Shown here: positions 42,668 to 51,765 of the stretch, one piece after another
Layout: the number at the start of each line of letters is the position of its first letter
Position numbering within the stretch: position 1 is the stretch's first letter
NCBI GenBank assembly: GCA_965263155.1
Contig: OZ253586.1
Location: forward strand, 3,224,001 to 3,288,000
DNA: 64,000 nt
Source: JAAXIE01 sp965263155
Lineage (GTDB): Bacteria; Chloroflexota; Dehalococcoidia; Lucifugimonadales; JAAXIE01
Direction of reading: 5' to 3'
Notes under the pieces: model-generated
The model's database searches: none
Told to the model about the DNA's origin: nothing
What the model saw: the letters and a program-made list of their open reading frames with translations, nothing else
Program-made: the position numbers and the translations under genes

Positions 42668-43126
42668 AGTCAGCTTGGGAACTATGGTCTCATTCACGTG
42701 GCATCTTTTAGGTGGCATCGGGGGGACGTGGCACCGGGGGTAGGTGGCATCGGGGCCTCCTGAAGAAGAATGGAGTGGGGCGTCCTTGAAGGGGGCGGCC
42801 TTGGGACTGCCGGGGCAGGCTGGTTGAGCTGGGGGCGGGCTGGTTGTCTGCCTGTGATTGAGGTTAGAGGGGGAGGGGCGAAGGTGTCTACGGGCGGATG
42901 TCATGGGGGGGCGAAAGAGCTTGGCGAAAGACTTTGGGGGGGTTGTTGCAGGCGGGGGGGTGGATTGGAGGGGTGTGGTGTGCTGGCGCGGGAGGGGCGG
43001 AAGGGGCGCAGGCGATGGGAGAGACGGCGATATGGCGAGCGAGGCGTGGGTGGCGGCAGTGATCGTGGCCCTTGCAGTGGCCTAGGACTTATAATAGGCG
43101 GCGAACAGAATATGAGGAGGACGAGC

Positions 43127-43657
43127 ATGGGGATAACGGTGAATAAGATAGGGCATGTTGGGATACTGGTGGCGGATGTGCAGAGGTCGCTGGACTTTTA
43201 CACGGATGTAATGGGGTTCACGGTGACGAGTCTGCGCAAGGATGGGGAAGGCGAAGTGGTGGGGGCGTTCATGCGATTTGACGAGGAGCACCACAACTTC
43301 GTGATCGGCAAGGCGCCGGTGGGTGTGGATGTGGAGGCTGCGGAGATGAAGGACCGGCTGGTGCAGCAGATCAGCTTTGAGGTGGATAGCCGGGACGAGT
43401 TTCTGAAGTCAGTGGCGCACCTGCGGTCGAAGGGCGCGAAGATAGTGGCGGGGCCGCTGGTGCATGGGTTTGAGGGGGACGGGAAGAACTTCAATGGGAG
43501 CGGGAGTCGCTCGGTGTACTTCTCGGACCCGGATGGGAACCGGCTGGAGATTTTCACGGATATGATGAGAGTGCCCCACGGCGAGCAGTTCCCGCGGGCG
43601 GAGTATGCGGACTTGTTCGAGACGCTGAGGGCGGAGGCTGGCGTGACGGCGGATTAG
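43127..43657 (+). CDS. VOC-family metalloprotein (glyoxalase/dioxygenase-like)
   Basis: 176-aa vicinal-oxygen-chelate protein. First beta-alpha-beta half: IGHVGILVADVQRSLDFYTD; second half ends RSVYFSDPDGNRLEIF, where Glu is the usual C-terminal metal ligand and GHV His the first. GAGGAGG precedes the ATG at 43127; TATAAT at 43090-43095 may be its -10. Four VOC-type genes of different length lie in this window. Substrate unknown. Confidence 0.8.
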   Translation: MGITVNKIGHVGILVADVQRSLDFYTDVMGFTVTSLRKDGEGEVVGAFMRFDEEHHNFVIGKAPVGVDVEAAEMKDRLVQQISFEVDSRDEFLKSVAHLRSKGAKIVAGPLVHGFEGDGKNFNGSGSRSVYFSDPDGNRLEIFTDMMRVPHGEQFPRAEYADLFETLRAEAGVTAD

Positions 43658-43670
43658 GGGGGCGGTTAGG

Positions 43671-43711
43671 CCCCCTCACCCCAACCCTCTCCCGCTGGGG
43701 GAGAGGGGGAC
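43671..43711. repeat. REP-like palindrome, CTCTCCC/GGGAGAG type
   Basis: CCTCACCCCAACCCTCTCCC followed by GCTGGGGGAGAGG; same family as 35885. It follows the stop of the VOC gene. Confidence 0.65.
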
Positions 43712-43790
43712 GGCTGGATTCCGGCGTCCGTTGGGATGATGGGAGAGGCGCCGGGATGATGGGCACAGCGGGTAGGTATGAAGGATAGGT

Positions 43791-44045
43791 ATGGCAACCG
43801 AGGCAGGAGCAGGAGCGCAGATTGATGCAGCCCAGGTGTGGCGCGCAATCGGACAGGTGGAAGGCGAGGTACGTGCCCTAAGAGAGGATGTGCGTGGCCT
43901 AAGGGAGGATGTGCGGGCAGTGCGTGAGGAAATGCGGGCAGAGATGGCCGAAATGCGCCGGCGCATGGACCGCCTGCTGTACCTCGGTATAGCGACCGCG
44001 CTAGCCCTGCTGGGCGCGGTAATCACCACGCAGGTTCTGGGGTAG
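43791..44045 (+). CDS. Small coiled-coil membrane protein
   Basis: 84 aa: a heptad-rich helix (about 15-60) with three close repeats of the type LREDVRxLRED, then one membrane helix (about 62-82) at the C-terminus. Likely a tail-anchored coiled-coil protein. AAGGATAGG precedes the ATG and a good terminator follows. Family not recognised; the repeat pattern is like many small hypothetical proteins with membrane tails. Confidence 0.7.
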   Translation: MATEAGAGAQIDAAQVWRAIGQVEGEVRALREDVRGLREDVRAVREEMRAEMAEMRRRMDRLLYLGIATALALLGAVITTQVLG

Positions 44046-44084
44046 GCAAGCCCGACCCGCTTATAGCCGACGATAGAGGAGCAC

Positions 44085-44124
44085 AGAAGAGGCTTGGGCC
44101 ATGGGGTCCGGGCCTCTTCTTTTT
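44085..44124 (+). terminator. Intrinsic terminator after the coiled-coil gene
   Basis: AGAAGAGGC (44085-44093) pairs with GCCTCTTCT (44111-44120), then TTTTT. Confidence 0.85.
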
Positions 44125-44143
44125 GTGGGGGGGTGGTTGACCC

Positions 44144-44503
44144 TTATATCGGGCGGCCGCGGAAACGGCGCCGCATAAGCTGGCGCGCTCGTGGCTCGAC
44201 GGACAGATTGAAAATCTCCAAGGTAGTGGCGCCCAGCAGATATTGCTCTTCCGGGCCGAAGATCACGGGGCAGGGGTATTCGCGTTCATCGATGGCGATG
44301 CGGGCGATGCCATAACCCAACTCGATCTCACTGCCGTCGGCCAAGCTCCAATAGGTACGCTCAGTTTCAGGGATGCTGAGGCCGTCAAGGAGAGAAACGG
44401 GGAGCATGGTGTGGTCGGCGCCGGTATCGACAATGGCAGTGACTGGGGCCATATCGCCGCCATCCGGGTGCCCGACGGCGATGGCGACTTCAAATACGCC
44501 CAC
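44144..44503 (-). CDS. Retropepsin-like aspartic protease, copy 1
   Basis: Single-domain clan AA aspartyl protease-like protein, about 119 aa. Active-site loop VDTGADHTMLP at about 25-35, then a flap-like ADGSEIELGYG and a hydrophobic LGATTLEI matching the second retropepsin strand pair. I use GTG 44503 because GGGAGG precedes it; the copy at 51766 has the same upstream sequence and start. Such single-lobed proteins act as dimers. Two more members are in this window. Confidence 0.75.
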   Translation of the reverse strand: MGVFEVAIAVGHPDGGDMAPVTAIVDTGADHTMLPVSLLDGLSIPETERTYWSLADGSEIELGYGIARIAIDEREYPCPVIFGPEEQYLLGATTLEIFNLSVEPRARQLMRRRFRGRPI

Positions 44504-44608
44504 GAAAACCTCCCGGCACAAAGTACGGCAAGCTCAAGTGCCAGGGGCGCATGATAGCACGATAGATCGGGTAACGTTGGCGCCGCGTCCCCGCACAGCA
44601 AGCGCCCG

Positions 44609-45796
44609 CTAGGACCAGAGGCGCTGGGAGGCGAGGCGGGCGCCTTCGGCCATGGCTTGGAACTTGAGCCAGACGACGGAGGGGTGGACTTCGGGTTCGG
44701 TGGTGGCTTGGGAGGAGAAGCCGCAGTCGGAGCCGCCGATGACGCGCTCGCGTCCGACGATGCTGGCGTAGCGGATGAGGCGCTGGGCGACGAGTTCGGG
44801 ATGCTCGACGAGGTTGGTGGAGTGGGTGATGACGCCTGGGATGAGGACCTTGTCATCGGGGAGGTTGACGTCTTCCCAGACCTGCCACTCGTGCTCGTGG
44901 CGGGGGTTGGCGCCCTCGAATGAGTAGGCGGAGGCCTTGATGCGCAGCAGGACGTCGACGATGTCCTTGAGGTCGATCTCGTGGATGCGGGGCCCGATGT
45001 TGATTCCGTAGCAGGTGTGGAAGCGAACGCGGTCGACGGGGATGTCGCGGAGGGCATGGTTGAGGGCGTCGACGCGCACATCGGCCCAGCGGCGGCAGTC
45101 TTCGACCGACAGGCCGGGGTTCACGACGTAATAGGTGAGCAGGCGGGGGTCGTCGACCTGCAGGAGGAAGCCGGCGTCGACGATGGCGTGGTACTCCTCG
45201 CGCATGGCGTCGGCGATGGCGTAGACGTATTCCTCTTGGGTGGCGTAGTACTCATTGCGGCGGGGTCCTTCGACATTGGTGGGGGAGCTGGCTGGCATGA
45301 AGACTTCTTCGGGTGAGACGCCTTCCAGCTTGTCGACGGCGGTCTTGAGGGTGGCGATGTCGCGTTGGACGGCTTCATGTCCGCGATAAGTGATGGGCCC
45401 GGTGCAGACCAAGGCGAATGGGGCGGCGACACGCCGGATGCCGCTACCTCCTGGCCCGGCGAACCAGTTATAGAACTCGGGGAAGGCGAGAGTCTCGCGT
45501 GAGCCTGCCCAAGGGCCGGAGTCGGGCTGGTCGGTCTTGGACTCGAAGCCGGAGAGGCGCTCGGCGACGTAGGTGAAGAAGCCGGGCTTGCCCTGCTCGC
45601 CATCGCACACGATATCGACACCAGCCTCAACTTGGCGGCGGACAGCGTCGGCTACTGCGTCGTCGATGGCGGAGTCGTAGGCTTGCTGGTCGTAGGACTC
45701 ACCCTTCTCGCGGGCGCTCATGAGTTCCAGGAGGCTGGCAGGCCGGGCCAAGCTGCCGGCAAAGGTGGTGAGGATGCGGTCGGTGCTGCGCTTCAT
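44609..45796 (-). CDS. MetE-like cobalamin-independent methyltransferase family protein
   Basis: 395-aa protein equivalent to the C-terminal catalytic half of MetE, a family that also includes epoxyalkane:coenzyme M transferase. The zinc site is visible: His and Cys in RFHTCYG, and Cys in GGSDCGF. DGEQGKPGF near residue 70 is a family block. ATG 45796 is preceded by AGGAGGCGACC; longer readings are not supported. Without the N-terminal half it cannot use polyglutamyl folate as MetE does; the methyl or alkyl donor is unknown. Confidence 0.8.
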   Translation of the reverse strand: MKRSTDRILTTFAGSLARPASLLELMSAREKGESYDQQAYDSAIDDAVADAVRRQVEAGVDIVCDGEQGKPGFFTYVAERLSGFESKTDQPDSGPWAGSRETLAFPEFYNWFAGPGGSGIRRVAAPFALVCTGPITYRGHEAVQRDIATLKTAVDKLEGVSPEEVFMPASSPTNVEGPRRNEYYATQEEYVYAIADAMREEYHAIVDAGFLLQVDDPRLLTYYVVNPGLSVEDCRRWADVRVDALNHALRDIPVDRVRFHTCYGINIGPRIHEIDLKDIVDVLLRIKASAYSFEGANPRHEHEWQVWEDVNLPDDKVLIPGVITHSTNLVEHPELVAQRLIRYASIVGRERVIGGSDCGFSSQATTEPEVHPSVVWLKFQAMAEGARLASQRLWS

Positions 45797-46271
45797 GGTC
45801 GCCTCCTGTCGGGTGGGTGGGGGTGATTCTATGACAGAGGGCACCGGAGGGATAGGGGGCCTACTGCCATTGGGCCAGTGGGGTGCGAGGAACTTGTGCT
45901 TTCGCTCCACTCGACACTGGTCGTAGCTGGAAAGTGTTTTTTCGTATCTGTGGTGTGTAGAGTTTGTCGAGTCGGGGTGTTGGTCCAGCTTGGGGCTCGT
46001 AGCTGAAGATGGGGCTCGACAGTGTAGAGGTGAAGGGGGGGCTTGGGGATGGTCTGGTTGGGTATCCACGGGCATTGTCTCCCAAGGATATTCTCGCCAA
46101 AAGAAGAGCTGGGGAGACCTGTACGTGTCAGGCCCCAGCACATGGATTACGCTAGAACTAATGTATGGGTTTGCCAATGGGGGGATAGCATTGGGGGTTG
46201 GGGAGAGCCCTCATTGCCGTAGGGCGACTTCATTCGTTAGAGATTTCGATCTGAGTGGCTGAAGATGGTCC
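45797..46271. other. Region without a gene, 45.8-46.3 kb
   Basis: Between two minus-strand genes. It holds a partial heptamer module (45923-46005) and nothing else I can recognise. Confidence 0.65.
45923..46005 (+). repeat. Heptamer module, partial copy
   Basis: GTAGCTG (45923-45929) and GTATCTG (45944-45950), spacing 21. Six bases later GTAGA (45957) and GTCGA (45966) repeat with period 9. At +33 stands GTGTTGG, a weak match. Another GTAGCTG is at 45999-46005. Confidence 0.6.
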
Positions 46272-47696
46272 TCACTTATTCAAGGGAAGGCGAATAGTCG
46301 TGGTGACGCCCCGTCCTAGGCCGTCGCTTGTTACGGCTATCGTGCCTCCATGTGCTTCGACTATAGCTTGGGTGATGGCCAATCCCAGCCCTGTGCCGGC
46401 TATGCCGCGACTGAGAGACTGGTCAGTGCGGTAGAAGCGGTCGAAGACGTGGGGAAGGTCTGCGGGGTCGATGCCTATCCCGTCATCGATGATCGTGATA
46501 GTCAACCCGCCTTCGTTATCCAGCGCTGACGTGAACACGATATTCCCGCCGGCCTCGGTGCAATGAATGGCGTTGCTCAGAACGTTTCCCAATGCTTGGC
46601 TTATGCGCATCCGGTCGAGGGCCATATCCGGGAGGTTGGGGGATACCTCCAGCGACAACCTCACCTGTCGAGTCTGAGATTGTGGCTGCCAGCGGTCCAC
46701 CTCTGCGGTCAGCAACTCGTAAATCGAGGTTGCTTCGGGGGTGAGCCTCAACTCGCCATAGTCTGTCTCCGCAAGCGAGTTCAGATCAGTTACGAGACCG
46801 CGCAGCCTGTCTACTTCCAGGATGATGTGATCGGTCGCGCTTTCAGGTGTCTGAAGTCCGTCGCGCAGCCCACTTGCTTCCAGTTGTATGACGCTGAGTG
46901 GCGTATTGAGCTCATGAGAGACATCGCTTATCAGCCGCCGGCGGAGGTCGCGCTGAGTTTCCAGGGTTGAGGTCATCCGGTTGAAGGCCGCACTCATGCG
47001 TCCCAACTCATCTGAGGACGTGACTTGCAACTGCGACGAATCACCTTGGGCGATAGCTTGGGTTGCGTCGGTCAAAGCCTTCACTGGGGCCGTGATACGT
47101 CTGGACAACCAAGCGGCCAGCAATATGGCAACGCCGACTGTCAGCATCCCGCCGATTACGGTGATGTACAGGAGCGTGCTCAGAAACCCATCAGACTCGG
47201 TCGATAGGAACTCGTGGTTTACATCCACGTAGACGTGGCCCACGGGCTGGTTGACAGTCAAATCGAACACGATCTCTGGGTGCCCGTCCAGATCCGGCGC
47301 GGCCGTTCCGGACGACAACTCGGCTAGGTTGTCCTTCACTACGCGTGCATCGACGTCCGTTATGACAACCCGCACCCGGTCGTGGTGGAAGTAGGCGGTG
47401 GTCTCCTCATTGCCTTCTTGGGAATTGCCTTCTTGGGAGCCTTCCTCGTGTGAAACCTCATCGTAGATGTATCCGGCTTGGACCAGCGACGTGTCCACGG
47501 TTTCCCAGCCTCCGGCAGCGGTATACTCCCGGCTCAGACTCCGGGCCAACTGGCTGGCCTCATCACCGCCTATCCGGTCTACGAAGACGCCTAGGCGGGA
47601 CTGGGTCGCGTAATAGCCGACACCAACACTGACCAAGACTGTAAGAAGGATGACGAGAACTGTCGAACCCATGATTCGCCAGCGTAGGGACATCAC
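46272..47696 (-). CDS. Sensor histidine kinase with HAMP domain
   Basis: Membrane sensor of a two-component system, 474 aa. Two membrane helices (about 10-30 and 170-195) flank an extracellular domain with the acidic repeat EEGSQEGNSQEGNEE (about 83-97). HAMP follows (about 195-245), then the dimerisation helix with the phosphorylated His in SDVSHELNTPLS, and the ATPase domain (N-box NVLSNAIHC, G1 DDGIGID, G2 GTGLGL). Its start overlaps the stop of the response-regulator gene. It begins with GTG at 47696 or ATG at 47693. The signal is unknown; acidic repeats suggest a cation. Confidence 0.9.
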   Translation of the reverse strand: MMSLRWRIMGSTVLVILLTVLVSVGVGYYATQSRLGVFVDRIGGDEASQLARSLSREYTAAGGWETVDTSLVQAGYIYDEVSHEEGSQEGNSQEGNEETTAYFHHDRVRVVITDVDARVVKDNLAELSSGTAAPDLDGHPEIVFDLTVNQPVGHVYVDVNHEFLSTESDGFLSTLLYITVIGGMLTVGVAILLAAWLSRRITAPVKALTDATQAIAQGDSSQLQVTSSDELGRMSAAFNRMTSTLETQRDLRRRLISDVSHELNTPLSVIQLEASGLRDGLQTPESATDHIILEVDRLRGLVTDLNSLAETDYGELRLTPEATSIYELLTAEVDRWQPQSQTRQVRLSLEVSPNLPDMALDRMRISQALGNVLSNAIHCTEAGGNIVFTSALDNEGGLTITIIDDGIGIDPADLPHVFDRFYRTDQSLSRGIAGTGLGLAITQAIVEAHGGTIAVTSDGLGRGVTTTIRLPLNK

Positions 47697-48400
47697 TGGT
47701 CCTCCACCACGAACTTGTAGCCGGCACCATAGACGGTCTGAATGGGCTGGCTGCCGTCCCGGCTGATCTGCTTTCGCAGGCGAGCGATCTGGCTGTCGAT
47801 GGCGCGGTCGAACCCGTGGAATTCGTCTTTGAAGGTCAGCGATATCAGCTGGTCGCGGCTGAGCACCCGGTTGGGATGACGCATGAACGTTGAGAGAAGG
47901 GCAATCTGCGCTTGGCTGAGGATGACGGGTTCTTCATTGACCGTCACGCTGCGGGCGGTCTCATTCAAGGTGATGTTACCGCGTATCAGGACCTGCTGGA
48001 CTCTGCCGTTGACCCGGCGAAGCAGGGCTTGGGCGCGCGCAATGACCTCCTGCGGGTCGAAGGGCTTGATGATATAGTCATCGGCTCCGCTGTCCAGACC
48101 GATTATCCGCTGGGCTGGGGCTTCCCTAGCCGTCAGCATGATAATCGGCACTTCCGACTCACGGCGCAGGATTCTGCACAGCTCCACGCCGTCGAGACGG
48201 GGAAGCATGAGATCCAGGACCACGAGGTCCGGATTCAGATGGCGGGCTAGGGCCAAGCCGGATTCGCCGTCATGAGCAACCTCGGTGGAGAAGCCGGCGC
48301 GCTCGAAGTACACCTTGACCCAGTTGGCTATCCTCGTATCGTCTTCGATTATCAATACTGTTCCGCTCATCACTGTTCCGCTCATCACTGTTCCGCTCAT
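47693..48400 (-). CDS. OmpR/PhoB-family response regulator
   Basis: Receiver domain with the acidic pocket IIEDD, phosphorylated Asp in VVLDLMLPRLDG and Lys in IIKPF, then a C-terminal winged helix with AIDSQIARLRKQI and a YGAGYKF ending. 235 aa from ATG 48400, which has GGAGG seven bases upstream. The N-terminus is three tandem copies of MSGTV, unusual for this family. Coupled to the downstream kinase. Confidence 0.92.
   Translation of the reverse strand: MSGTVMSGTVMSGTVLIIEDDTRIANWVKVYFERAGFSTEVAHDGESGLALARHLNPDLVVLDLMLPRLDGVELCRILRRESEVPIIMLTAREAPAQRIIGLDSGADDYIIKPFDPQEVIARAQALLRRVNGRVQQVLIRGNITLNETARSVTVNEEPVILSQAQIALLSTFMRHPNRVLSRDQLISLTFKDEFHGFDRAIDSQIARLRKQISRDGSQPIQTVYGAGYKFVVEDQ
48356..48400 (-). 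repeat. 15-bp tandem repeat at the response-regulator start
   Basis: Three copies of ATGAGCGGAACAGTG (the third ends GTA). Each begins with an in-frame ATG, so loss or gain of a unit keeps the frame. Confidence 0.9.
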
Positions 48401-48532
48401 CACCGGGCCTCCAAGGAATCCTCCTAGACGGGATGCCTCACAGAGGAACGGTGTCTATTCGCCGGATACGCCGATGGTCAGATTACCTCACTTGGTGTTT
48501 CGACATCTTCCCTCAGTCGGCTCCGACTAGCT

Positions 48533-49648
48533 CTAGCTGCCTCCCCGACGCTCGACATCACCACCGTGTTCGCCACCAGACTCTCTACCGCCACCATGCT
48601 CGCCACCCGACTCGCTTCCCTCACCTCCGCCGCCAACCTCGGCATGTGCCGTCCATCGAGTGAACGACGCCGGCGTCGCAGTCAGGTTGATCTCTATCAC
48701 CTCGCGCGGAGCCATGTCGGTCGGTGTGGTCGGTCCGAGCTCCGTTCCGTTGGAAAGGTGCACTTCGACTCTGACCCGGTCTAGGACGCCGTTGGTCATG
48801 TTCTCCACGGTGCCCTTGAAGGAGTTGCTTGGAGTATCGTAGTTCAAAACCAATCGGGCACCGCTGCGAACTGTATCAAAGGTCTCATGCAGTGCTAAGG
48901 CACCAGCACCACTACCTTCTTCTTCGGCCTCAGATTCGTTACCGCGTTCTCCGCCGGAGCCGTGTTCACCGCCGCTGTCTTCAGTGCCTTCTCCTCCTGT
49001 GTGGACAATGGGGCCGGGGCCACTGCAGTCGAATACTTCCATGTGGACCACGTATCCGTCGTAGGAAACTCCCGCAAGTTCCGGTTCACTGTCGACTGTC
49101 AGGCTTGACGTTGCTTCCTGTCCGGGGTTCAGATGTCCCAGTTTATCGGGACCAAGCTCCCCCACTGTTATCGTTCCTGACTTCAGGTGAGGTTCGGCCT
49201 GTACGTAGCACAGCGTCTCGGAGAGGGTGTTTCGTACGGTGGCGTGTACGGATTGAGTTGCCTCGTCGTACTGCGCGGAAACGGCCAGTCCGCCGAGGAC
49301 ACCGTCCCAAGATTGTCCGAGAGGAGTGATGGGGCTCGACATGGCGGCTTCACGGCTCTCCCGACCGCCCTCGGAACCTGCACCACTACCTTCACCACCA
49401 GAGCCGTGCTCACTGCCTCCGCTACCTTCTTCCTTGGATTTACTACCTTCGAGTCTACTGCCATGCTCACCTGCAGAGTCACCGATTTCCGGCTCGGAGA
49501 TGCCCTGACTTACGGCGGTGCGGTCAGGATCTGGGCTGTCTTCTAGCCGGGCGTCGCCCGTGCAGCCGCTTACTATCACCGCGGAGAGCAGGGCTCCCAG
49601 GACCAGCCCTAGCAGGAACGTCTTCGTCATAAGCTTCTTCCAAATCAT
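48533..49648 (-). CDS. Two-domain lipoprotein with Gly/Glu/His-rich linkers
   Basis: 371 aa from ATG 49648 (AGAAGGGATGG upstream; ATG 49630 also possible). Lipobox VIVSGC. Two related beta-sandwich domains resembling the FxLYD type: one starting near GQSWDGVLGGLAVSAQYDEA, the other near LHETFDTVRSGARLVLNYD. Linkers before, between and after the domains are built of Gly, Ser, Glu and repeated EHG. The gene precedes the response regulator and kinase on the same strand, so it is probably their output or the kinase's external partner. Metal binding by the EHG repeats is possible. Confidence 0.75.
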   Translation of the reverse strand: MIWKKLMTKTFLLGLVLGALLSAVIVSGCTGDARLEDSPDPDRTAVSQGISEPEIGDSAGEHGSRLEGSKSKEEGSGGSEHGSGGEGSGAGSEGGRESREAAMSSPITPLGQSWDGVLGGLAVSAQYDEATQSVHATVRNTLSETLCYVQAEPHLKSGTITVGELGPDKLGHLNPGQEATSSLTVDSEPELAGVSYDGYVVHMEVFDCSGPGPIVHTGGEGTEDSGGEHGSGGERGNESEAEEEGSGAGALALHETFDTVRSGARLVLNYDTPSNSFKGTVENMTNGVLDRVRVEVHLSNGTELGPTTPTDMAPREVIEINLTATPASFTRWTAHAEVGGGGEGSESGGEHGGGRESGGEHGGDVERRGGS

Positions 49649-49871
49649 CCTTCCATCCCTTCTGTGGAGCGGGTGTGTACTGCTCACGATAGCGATGAAA
49701 TGTCGCTGAAATATGTCGTCGGAAGACGTGACTGGCCCATGAGAGAGTTCGACTGTCTCGTTGGGGCCGGTCATCGCCGGGGCTCCGCCCATGAGCAGCC
49801 AGAGGGTGGCGATTTACTATGGGCACGGGGGCGGGTACTCTGTTAGGCAGCATGTAGAGGAGGTGCCAACG

Positions 49872-50291
49872 ATGGCAGACCGACCGTTTATCACGATGGC
49901 CCAAGCCGAGGCGGCTATGAAGGCGATGACCGACAAGGCTATGGAGACTCCGGACGCGCCGGTGGCGATGTGCATATTGGATGACTCTGGGAATATGGTG
50001 GCCTATTCTCATATGGACAACCTGAGGTTGTTCAGCAAGCGGCATGCTTTCCGGAAGGCCTATACGTCAGCGATCACGGGTACAGACTCGGTGACCTATG
50101 GCGAGAACACGCACGCTCGTGGGTCGAGTGTACCGGAGATGAGCGGTGACCCCAATTTCACGCCGGGTCAGGGCGGGTTAGCGATTCGCTCCGGCGGAGT
50201 CCTAATAGGCGGCATCGGCGTAGGCGGCTACCCCAGCGGCGTGACGGATGAGGAGCTATCCCGGACCGGCTTGAATGCCATGGGTCTCTAG
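49872..50291 (+). CDS. GlcG/HbpS family protein (DUF336)
   Basis: 139-aa protein of the family of heme-binding HbpS and GlcG. Typical blocks: ITMAQAEAAMKAMTDKA, CILDDSGNMVAYSHMD, and GGLAIRSGGVLIGGIGVGG. GAGGAGG precedes the ATG. It lies 38 bp upstream of the amidase on the same strand and may share its transcript. Function of such proteins without a partner oxidase is unclear. Confidence 0.85.
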   Translation: MADRPFITMAQAEAAMKAMTDKAMETPDAPVAMCILDDSGNMVAYSHMDNLRLFSKRHAFRKAYTSAITGTDSVTYGENTHARGSSVPEMSGDPNFTPGQGGLAIRSGGVLIGGIGVGGYPSGVTDEELSRTGLNAMGL

Positions 50292-50329
50292 ACGCCAAGG
50301 ATGTGGCCGAAAAACGCAGGAGGCAAAGG

Positions 50330-51736
50330 ATGGCCGAGGAGATTCACTACAAGCCTGCCTACGAGCTGGCGGAGTTAATTCGCAGCAGGGCGCTCTCGCC
50401 AGTGGAAGTGGTGCAGGCCCACTTGGACCGCATTGAGGAGTTGAACCCTAGGCTGAACGCCGTGGTGATTTTCCCGCAGGAAGACCCGCTGGCCTTGGCT
50501 CGAGAAGCTGAGGCTGCGGTGATGCGAGGGGACGAGTTGGGACCCCTGCACGGGGTGCCGTTCACCCTGAAGGACTGCATCGAGACGGCAGGTCTGCGGA
50601 TGACCTTGGGCTCGAAGCTGCTGGCGGACAATGTGTCAGATCAGGATGCCTTGGTGTACACGCGGTTGCGAGGGGCCGGGGGGATTCTGCTGGGGAAGAC
50701 CAACATGCCGGAGTTCGCGCTGTGGTGGGAGACGGGCAACCTGGTGTTCGGGCTGACGCGCAACCCGTGGAACCTAGAGCACACGGCTGGCGGTTCCAGT
50801 GGTGGTGAGGCCTCGGCCGTGGCATCGGGGATGTCGCCCCTGGGGTTGGGGACTGACTTGGGGGGCTCGATTCGAGAGCCCTCGGCCTTCTGCGGGTTGG
50901 TGGGGCTGAAGCCGACCATCGGACGGGTGCCCTACACTGGGATACAGCCACAGGTGATTTTCAGGGCGATACATGTGGGGCCCATGGCACGCACAGCACG
51001 GGACGTGGCGCTGGCCATGTCGGTGCTGGCTGGCCCTGACGGGGTTGACCCCTACGCCATCGACGTCCCGGTGCAGGACTACATGAACTTGGACGGGCCG
51101 GTGTCGGGGTTGCGGGTAGGCTTCAGTCCCACGGCAGGAATCGCGGTGGAGCCTGAAGTGCAGGCTGCGATAAGCGGGGCCGCCGAAGCGTTGGCCGGGT
51201 TGGGGATGCAGGTGGAGCCGGTGGAGATACCTGGGCTGAGGGAGAAGGACTCTGGGGAGATTTCTGCTGTCATGTACAACGCCGAGGCAGCGTTCTACGC
51301 AGGGCCGACCATCGAAGGGCGAGGGGGCGAACTGACGGAAATCTTCCGCCGGAGATTCTTGGAGACTCCGCCGCGGCCTCTGCCTGAGTATCTAGAGGCA
51401 ATGACGCAGTGGGAAATGCTGAAGAAAGAGGTTAGGGAGTACTTCTCGAGGTACGATCTGTTCCTCGCTCCCACGGTGCCGATGCCGTCGTTCCCCCACG
51501 GGCAGACGGAGTTCAACATCGAAGGGCAGGCGCTGAACGGACGGCACGCGTTGCGGGGCACGGTGCCTTGGGACCTGACCGGGTCGCCGGCGATTTCGGT
51601 GCCCTTCGGGTTCACTGAGGACGGGCTGCCGTTGGCGGTGCAATTGGTCGGGCGGCATTACGACGAGGCGACGCTTCTGAGGGCGGCGCATGCTTTGGAG
51701 GGGTGTGTGGGCGAGCGGAGGAATCCGGCATTTTAG
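50330..51736 (+). CDS. Amidase signature family hydrolase
   Basis: 468 aa from ATG 50330 (AGGAGG six bases upstream). Ser-cisSer-Lys triad of the family: Lys in FTLKDCIETAG, cis-Ser in GGSSGGEAS, and nucleophile Ser in GTDLGGSIREPSAFCG. No GatB or GatC is near, so it is not assigned as GatA. Substrate amide unknown. Confidence 0.88.
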   Translation: MAEEIHYKPAYELAELIRSRALSPVEVVQAHLDRIEELNPRLNAVVIFPQEDPLALAREAEAAVMRGDELGPLHGVPFTLKDCIETAGLRMTLGSKLLADNVSDQDALVYTRLRGAGGILLGKTNMPEFALWWETGNLVFGLTRNPWNLEHTAGGSSGGEASAVASGMSPLGLGTDLGGSIREPSAFCGLVGLKPTIGRVPYTGIQPQVIFRAIHVGPMARTARDVALAMSVLAGPDGVDPYAIDVPVQDYMNLDGPVSGLRVGFSPTAGIAVEPEVQAAISGAAEALAGLGMQVEPVEIPGLREKDSGEISAVMYNAEAAFYAGPTIEGRGGELTEIFRRRFLETPPRPLPEYLEAMTQWEMLKKEVREYFSRYDLFLAPTVPMPSFPHGQTEFNIEGQALNGRHALRGTVPWDLTGSPAISVPFGFTEDGLPLAVQLVGRHYDEATLLRAAHALEGCVGERRNPAF

Positions 51737-51765
51737 GGAATGCAGGTGACTTGCCGGGAGTGCAT

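Larger units (their letters stand above)
42080..43126. other. G-rich region without a confident gene, 42.1-43.1 kb
   Basis: Contains the complete heptamer module (42584-42667), a 20-bp near-tandem repeat (TCGTAGGTGTGGGGGG at 42481 and 42502), several GTGGCAYC copies with G-runs (42699-42752), and long G-runs on the plus strand that could form G-quadruplexes. An imperfect inverted repeat, TTGATAACACC...GGGGTGTCAA, lies near 42201-42231. A plus-strand frame runs through into the VOC gene but its upstream part is compositionally odd and unsupported. Confidence 0.7.

Noticed and set aside
42770..43126. N-terminal extension of the VOC gene at 43127
   Set aside because: The extension is Gly/Trp-rich, crosses long G-runs, and the VOC domain starts right after a good Shine-Dalgarno and ATG.
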